In this document: piece after piece, positions 59,062 through 64,000 of the stretch
Position numbering within the stretch: position 1 is the first letter of the stretch
How the letters are laid out: every line of letters starts with the position of its first letter
Assembly: GCA_034008185.1 (NCBI GenBank)
Contig: CM067086.1
Location: 11,718,507 to 11,782,506, forward strand
From: Gorsachius magnificus
Taxonomy: Eukaryota > Chordata > Aves > Pelecaniformes > Ardeidae
Direction of reading: 5' to 3'
DNA: 64,000 nucleotides
Position numbers and translations under genes: made by a program
Notes under the pieces: model-generated
What the model was told of the DNA's origin: nothing
The model's database searches: none
What the model saw: only the letters and a program-made list of their open reading frames with translations

Positions 59062-60259
59062 TCCCTTGTGGGTCACTTCAATTTACCAGATGTCTGCTGG
59101 AAATACAATACAGCAGAGAGAAAAAAATCTAGGAGGTTCCTAGAGTTGTGTGGAAGATAACTTACTGGTGAGTGAGCCAAACAGGGAAGGTGCCCTTGCT
59201 GGGCGTGTTGTTTGTGAACAGAGAAGGACTGGTGGGTGATGTGATGGTTGGAGGCTGTCTTGGGCATAGTGATCACGAAATGATGTTTTTGATTCTTGGA
59301 GAAGTAAGGAGGGGGGTCAGCAGAACTTCCACTTTGGACTTCCGGAGGGCAGACTTTGGCCTGTTTAGGAGCCTGGCTGACAGAGTCCCTTGGGAGGAAG
59401 TCCTGAAGGGCAAAGGAGTCCAGGAAGGCTGGGCATTCTTCAAGAAGGAAATCTTAAAGGTGCAGGAGCAGGCCATCCCCATGTGCCAAAACCTGAGACT
59501 GCGGGGAAGATGACCATCCTGGCTGAACAGAGAGCTTTGGCTGGAACTCAGGAACAAAAGGAGAATTTATGAGCTTTGGAAGAAGGGTCAGGAAACTCAG
59601 GATGACTACAAGGGTGCCATGAGGTTATGCAGGGAGAAAATTAGAAAGGCCAAAGCCCAACTAGAACTTAATCTGGCTACTCCTGTAAAAGACAATTAAA
59701 AATGTTTCTATAAATAAATTGGCAACAAAAGGAGGGCAAAGGAGAATCTCCACCCTTTCTCAGATGTGGGGGGAAACACAGTGACAAAGGCTGAGGAAAA
59801 GGTTGAGGTACTTAATGCTTTCTTTGCCTCAGTCTTTAATAGTAAGACCAGTTGTTCTCTGGGTACCCAGCCCCCTGAGCTGAAAGACAGGGACAGGAGC
59901 AGAATGAAGCTCCCGTAATCCAAGGGGAAATGGTTGGCAACCTGCTACACCACATAGAGACACACAAATCTATGAGGCCGGAAAGGATCCACCTGAGGGT
60001 ACTGAGGGAGCTGGTGGAAATGTTCACCAAGCCATTTTCAATCATTTATAAGCAGTCCTGGCTAACCAGGGAGATCCCAGTTGACTGGAGGCTTGCCAAT
60101 ATGATGCCCATGTACAAGAAGGGCCTGAAGGAGGATCTGTGGAACTACAGGCCTGTTGGTCTGACCTCAGTGCTGGGGAAGGTTATGGAGCAGATCAAGT
60201 TGAGTGCCATCATGTGGCACATACAGGACAAACAGGTTATCGGGTCCAGGGTTTATGAG
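59062..60259 (+). mobile_element. Rearranged CR1, part A: endonuclease end to early RT
   Basis: This is the 5' block of a three-part rearranged CR1. It starts around 'gggtcacttcaatttacc' and runs collinearly through the C-terminal part of the ORF2 endonuclease, the linker and the start of the reverse transcriptase. It stops near the QHGF-type motif ('gggtccagggtttatgagg'), before RT motif A. It is the only place in the window that reaches the CR1 endonuclease. The block is followed directly by an inverted piece of the same element, and the RT catalytic core is absent. Confidence 0.93.
59172..60258 (+). pseudogene. CR1 ORF2 remnant: endonuclease C-terminus and RT start
   Basis: A first open piece (59172-59513) carries GGCLGHSDHEMM. 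Its SDH triplet is the conserved catalytic C-terminal motif of the apurinic-like endonuclease, which in an intact element nicks target DNA. It continues LDFRRADFGLFRSLADRVPW, as in CR1. After frame breaks, a second piece (59930 on) carries HKSMRPERIHLRVLRELVE, WLTREIPVDWRLANMMPMYKKG and [18 protein letters not shown], the N-terminal finger part of the RT. Several frameshifts and stops lie between and within these pieces. With no RT core and no intact endonuclease start, it is inactive. Confidence 0.9.
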
Positions 60260-60420
60260 GTGAGAGGCCCAAAACTGAACACAGTATCTGAGGTGCGGCC
60301 TCACCAATGCTGAGTACAGGAGAAGGATTACTTCCCTGGTCCTGCTGGTCATGCTATTTCTGATATGAGCCAGGGTGCTGTTGGCCTTCTTGGCCACCTG
60401 TGTACACTGTTTTGAGCCTC
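60260..60420 (-). mobile_element. Rearranged CR1, part B: inverted internal segment
   Basis: About 160 bp lie in the opposite orientation to parts A and C. In minus-strand sense they encode [20 protein letters not shown] and [17 protein letters not shown], the CR1 region after the RT. The CR1-sense end of this piece is at GGGCCTCTCAC next to part A. Its other end is separated from part C by about 15-20 unassigned bases. In the CR1 consensus order, B is the segment immediately before C, so B has been flipped in place while the RT core between A and B was lost. Confidence 0.92.
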
Positions 60421-60435
60421 TCACCACATGACAGA

Positions 60436-60928
60436 CTGAGGTGCTGGAGCCTGTCCAAAGAAGGGCAACAAGGCTGGTGAAGGGTCTGGAACACAAGTCT
60501 GATGAGGAGTGGCTGAGGGAACTGGGTTTGTTTAATCTGGAGATAAGGAGGCTGAGGGGAGACCTTATCACCTGCTACAACTACCTGAAAGGAGGTTGTA
60601 GCAAGGCACGTGTCAGTCTCTTCTCCCAAGTAACAAGTGACAGGATGAGAAGAAATGGCCTCAAGTTGCACTGGGGGAGGTTTTGATTGGATGTTAGGAA
60701 AAATTTTTGCACTGTCAAGCATTGTTGTCAAGCATTGGAACAGGCTGCTCAGGGAAGTGGTTGAGACTCAATCCCTGAAGGTATTTAAAAGATGTGTAGA
60801 TGTGGTGCTTAGGGACGTGGTTTAGTGGTGGACATGGTTTAGTGGTGGACTTGGAAGTGCTAGGTTAATGGTTGGACTTGATGATCTTAAGGGTCTTTTC
60901 CAATCTAAATGAGTCTATGATTCTGTGA
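60436..60928 (+). mobile_element. Rearranged CR1, part C: 3' end
   Basis: This restores the plus orientation. It begins 'gaggtgctggagcctgtcc' and encodes [30 protein letters not shown] and YNYLKGG blocks up to about 60685, where the frame ends. It continues through a 3' UTR of the 'gtgcttagggacgtggttta' type to the terminal TCTATGATTCTGTGA at about 60914-60928. A 17-bp duplication sits inside the UTR (60819-60852). The UTR type matches the copies at 4985 and 52091. Confidence 0.93.
60819..60852. repeat. 17-bp tandem duplication within CR1 3' UTR
   Basis: GGTTTAGTGGTGGACAT is followed directly by GGTTTAGTGGTGGACTT (60819-60835 and 60836-60852). Other CR1 copies of this 3' UTR type in the window have one unit, so the duplication arose in this copy or its close source. 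Confidence 0.85.
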
Positions 60929-63900
60929 ATACTGTCCCATGTGCAGTAAATTTGTACAAGGGAACCATAGAGCTATGGAAAAGCTTTTGTGAAAACCCTG
61001 AACTTAGTTTGTGTTCTCAGCCATTCTTAGTTTCTGGGATATATTTAAAAACAGTATATATCTGCACCCTTCTATTGACTTAAGAAATGCTTCTGTCCCA
61101 AAGACTGTATATGACATAGAAAGCATGTATTTCTTTCACAGTCAAAGGGAGGATTTCATTTACATGATTGTTTCTGCTAAGGGTATTCAGTATTATTTTT
61201 GGAAATGTAAAAGAGCGATCTGGTTACATGCAATTTTGTTGATACTGATGGAATATGCCCTTTTCTGAGATAGATTATGCCTTCTTGCTTGTACACCTGT
61301 TAATGTCCCCTCAGTCTTCCCTTGGTGTAGTTTCACTGTATTACTCTAATCAGAAACCTTTCATTTTACTCCTGGCAGTGCTGAGAAATGCAAATATGTG
61401 AATTTGACCTGTCAGCTTAGTTACCTATATGCAGCTGAATTCTTAGGGTATAGCCTATAGGCCAACCTGAACACTGAGAATAATACAGGGAAGAAAATGT
61501 AGGTCTGTGGAGTGCACATCTGGAGAGTTCTGGAGGAGTAAGTAGTTATTTGCTACTGCTTGCTGTAACTCAGCATATCATTTGAAGTAACGTTATTTAT
61601 GTTTAAACCTTGCTAATGCTACAAATGGGTTTGCTGTTTCACCCCAGAAAGTGGTTTAGCCATATACTGTTCTGACACTTTTCTTCCTCACAAACTGAAA
61701 CTCCTAAGAATTCCAAGATATTTCTTATGCTTTTCCCAAAGCTCTTTAAAATTGATCTATTGCTACTCTGTCATCAGATCTGTAAAATGGCATGTAGCTG
61801 AAACTGTAGCTGGGTGTTCAGAACTGAACTGGTTTACAGATTTTTCAAAAGCTGTATATATATTTACTGCATTCTGGTGGCTTGGGAATCATGGGTCCTG
61901 ATGCCCTTCTGAGAAGCTGAACATCAGCTTCTTATTTCATACATAGATCACTGTAGATCTGTCCATATATGCTTATTTGTAGACAAAAACATAATTGTTT
62001 TTGTTTTGTTTGGTTTTAGAGGTATGTAGGGCTGAGCAAATAAACTCTGTTTCCAAATATGCTAGAAGTTTACCCATGTAGGGAAAAATGAAGGACAAAG
62101 GCAGTACGTTATCTTTGTGACATGAATTGTAACAATGGAAAATATAATTTATTTGAATGTTACCAGGTAGTAAGATACAAAACAAAGTGAATGTAAGAAC
62201 TTGCATTCATTATCTAATGATTGCACCAGGGTCACAATGGTAGAAGAACAGCAAGGACTGAGCTCAATAATATAATCTAGCACATGTTGCAAAACATACC
62301 TCCTTCGCTGTCCCACTGATGTGGTTGATCTGCACTGGAAACCTGTGCTCCTGTCAAGCAGAACACCAGCTCATGCAGATGTTGCAGGGCAGTGATATAG
62401 CAAAATAGCTTAGATACTGTTCCTGATGGTGATTTGCTTCAAAAATGATGTAGAAAAGAGCTACTGTCTAACTAAGCTAGTGGAGAGCTATGAAGTTTTA
62501 TAGAACTGTAAATACAGATTTTTAAAAAATTAGTATCCTGTGATTTTGAGTGGCTATTTCGGATTTCTTTGGCTCACATGCCCTTGTGCTGATTACCGAT
62601 TCTGTAAACAGGAAGAACAGGGAATGACCAGCAATTTGAGTTAAGGAACATACAAAAGATCACAGTAATAAAGTTTACTGCCACCTTTCAGAGGTAAATG
62701 AGGCACTGAAATGCTGGCTCCTCTTTCTTGTGGCAAAGATAGAAACAAATGTAGGATGTGCCCTTTCTTGTTTTCATTTGTTTGACGTGAACAGCAGAGG
62801 GCTATTTCATTCTCACCTTCTAAACATGTACTTATTGGTGGCTCTTTTTAAAATAAAAAATTAGTTTAAAAAATTCAGCTGTCTGTCATTCAAACTACTA
62901 AACTGCTAAGTATAGACAAGAAAGACAAGGGAAAGCTTCTTAGATTTAAACATATTCATGAAGGAAAAGCTAAAGAAATCTGGGACTAGGAAGCTTACTA
63001 CAGGAGAACAGCACTTAGTTAAATACTCATATGGTTCCCACAGATTATTAAAAAGCATATGGCTTTGTGAGCTAACAGTCTGGGTCCTGTGGCTTCGTGC
63101 TATTAAGAAAAAGTGTCCTGGGAAAGGGAAGGGAAACTGAAGGCTCTTTTCTCCAGACTACAACTGCCTGCCACTGAGCCAAGCTTGATTTTATTCAATC
63201 TGAGTATTGGTTTGGATTTCTGAAAAGGAAACTTTGGAAGCCTGCCTCATTCATCAAAAATAATTTAAGGTGCCACCACAGAGGCAAGAGGGCTTCTCAT
63301 TATTGTTTCCTGTATTTTATGATGTTGGCACTTCTCCTGAAATAATTTGAGAATTGCAGTTATAATACTTTGCAGTGTAGAAAAATAGATCTCAACAATG
63401 AAATTTGTATTTTATTTTATCTAGGTTTTGATAATGTGCCTCTTCCTCAGTAAATACTACTTTTTCTGGAAACTAAATCCTTAATCTGAATGATAGCATC
63501 CTTATGTCAAGCACTTCTGTACCAAACTGAAGTATGGCAATTAACAAGAAATGAAAAAAATTATGAACGCTCTTATAAACTTCTCTGCACTATCAACAAA
63601 GGATTTTAAAAGCACAACCTACCAAACTGCAGATTCTTAAAATAAGCAACTTGAACATTTGTGTGACAAAACCCATTTTTGTTCCCTGTAGACATTTTTC
63701 AACCGAGCTTGCCAGTGAGAACTAAAGGAAATATCTAGGAGATGGGCAGATATGTAGCTTCATCCCTAGATACATAGCTGCTTTGGGGAGAGAGAGCCTG
63801 ATGAATGCAATCTAAGTTCTTGCTGCGTACTTTGCAACTGCCAGTAGTCTGAGAGTAAAGTTATTTAACTTAATCACAACAGGCCTAAATATTTTAATTA

Positions 63901-64000
63901 CGAGCAGTCACCAGCTGAAAATAAAGCATGGAAAGCAGCAATAAGGCAAGCTTTAAATGCTTTAAGCTGAAATAGTGAAATTTTTTAGAATTTCCTTTTC
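60929..64000. other. Unique AT-rich sequence, no gene identified
   Basis: Three kilobases to the end of the window hold no recognisable gene, CR1 copy or other named repeat. A short 'tctgtaaaatgg' near 61780 recalls a MIR 3' end but is too short to call. Confidence 0.6.

Noticed and set aside
61770..61795. 'atctgtaaaatggca' resembling a MIR 3' end
   Set aside because: The match is about a dozen bases with no supporting core sequence.
1..64000. CRISPR arrays, rRNA, intact tRNA genes, bacterial operons, endogenous viral genes
   Set aside because: None is seen. No spaced direct-repeat arrays, no rRNA-like blocks, and no gag, pol or env-type reading frames outside the CR1 ORF2 remains.

Overview
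This is a vertebrate genomic window, most likely from a bird. Its only recognisable mobile elements are CR1-type LINE retrotransposons. They have the features that define CR1: most are 5'-truncated, they carry a chicken-repeat-1-type ORF2, and they end in a short 8-bp microsatellite (ATTCTATG or ATTCTGTG) instead of a poly-A tail. The background is AT-rich, CpG-poor, and full of stop codons in all frames. I see no operon, no bacterial or viral gene set, no CRISPR array and no rRNA. The window reads as an intergenic region or a very long intron. A turtle or crocodilian cannot be formally excluded.

Layout. 1-4984: unique AT-rich sequence. 4985-6552: two CR1 3' ends in opposite orientation. 6553-14714: unique sequence with poly-T and G-quadruplex-capable tracts. 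14715-18125: the CR1-rich core, holding a 1.3-kb CR1 whose reverse-transcriptase core is nearly undamaged, a second CR1 with an open ORF2 C-terminus, a tRNA-derived relic on the minus strand, and an eroded CR1 tail. 18126-32904: unique sequence with one CR1 scrap. 32905-35965: three older CR1 fragments. 35966-52090: a long stretch without recognisable repeats. 52091-52590: a CR1 3' end beside a CpG-enriched unidentified block. 59062-60928: a rearranged CR1 with endonuclease and reverse-transcriptase remains, an inverted internal segment and the RT core missing. 60929-64000: unique sequence.

I could not identify any host gene. Several short segments have good splice-site context and an open frame (for example 16034-16083 and 20623-20687). 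Exon-like segments of this kind are expected by chance in 64 kb read on two strands, so they are candidates only.

The observation I find most worth checking is that three separate CR1 rearrangement boundaries (at 35856, 52590 and about 60260) fall on the same CR1 motif, GGGCCCCTCAC. The next are the inverted-segment CR1 itself and the tRNA-derived relic at 17694-17777. Nothing here is convincingly a new biological system. All coordinates of degraded elements are read by eye and are approximate by about 10-20 bp.
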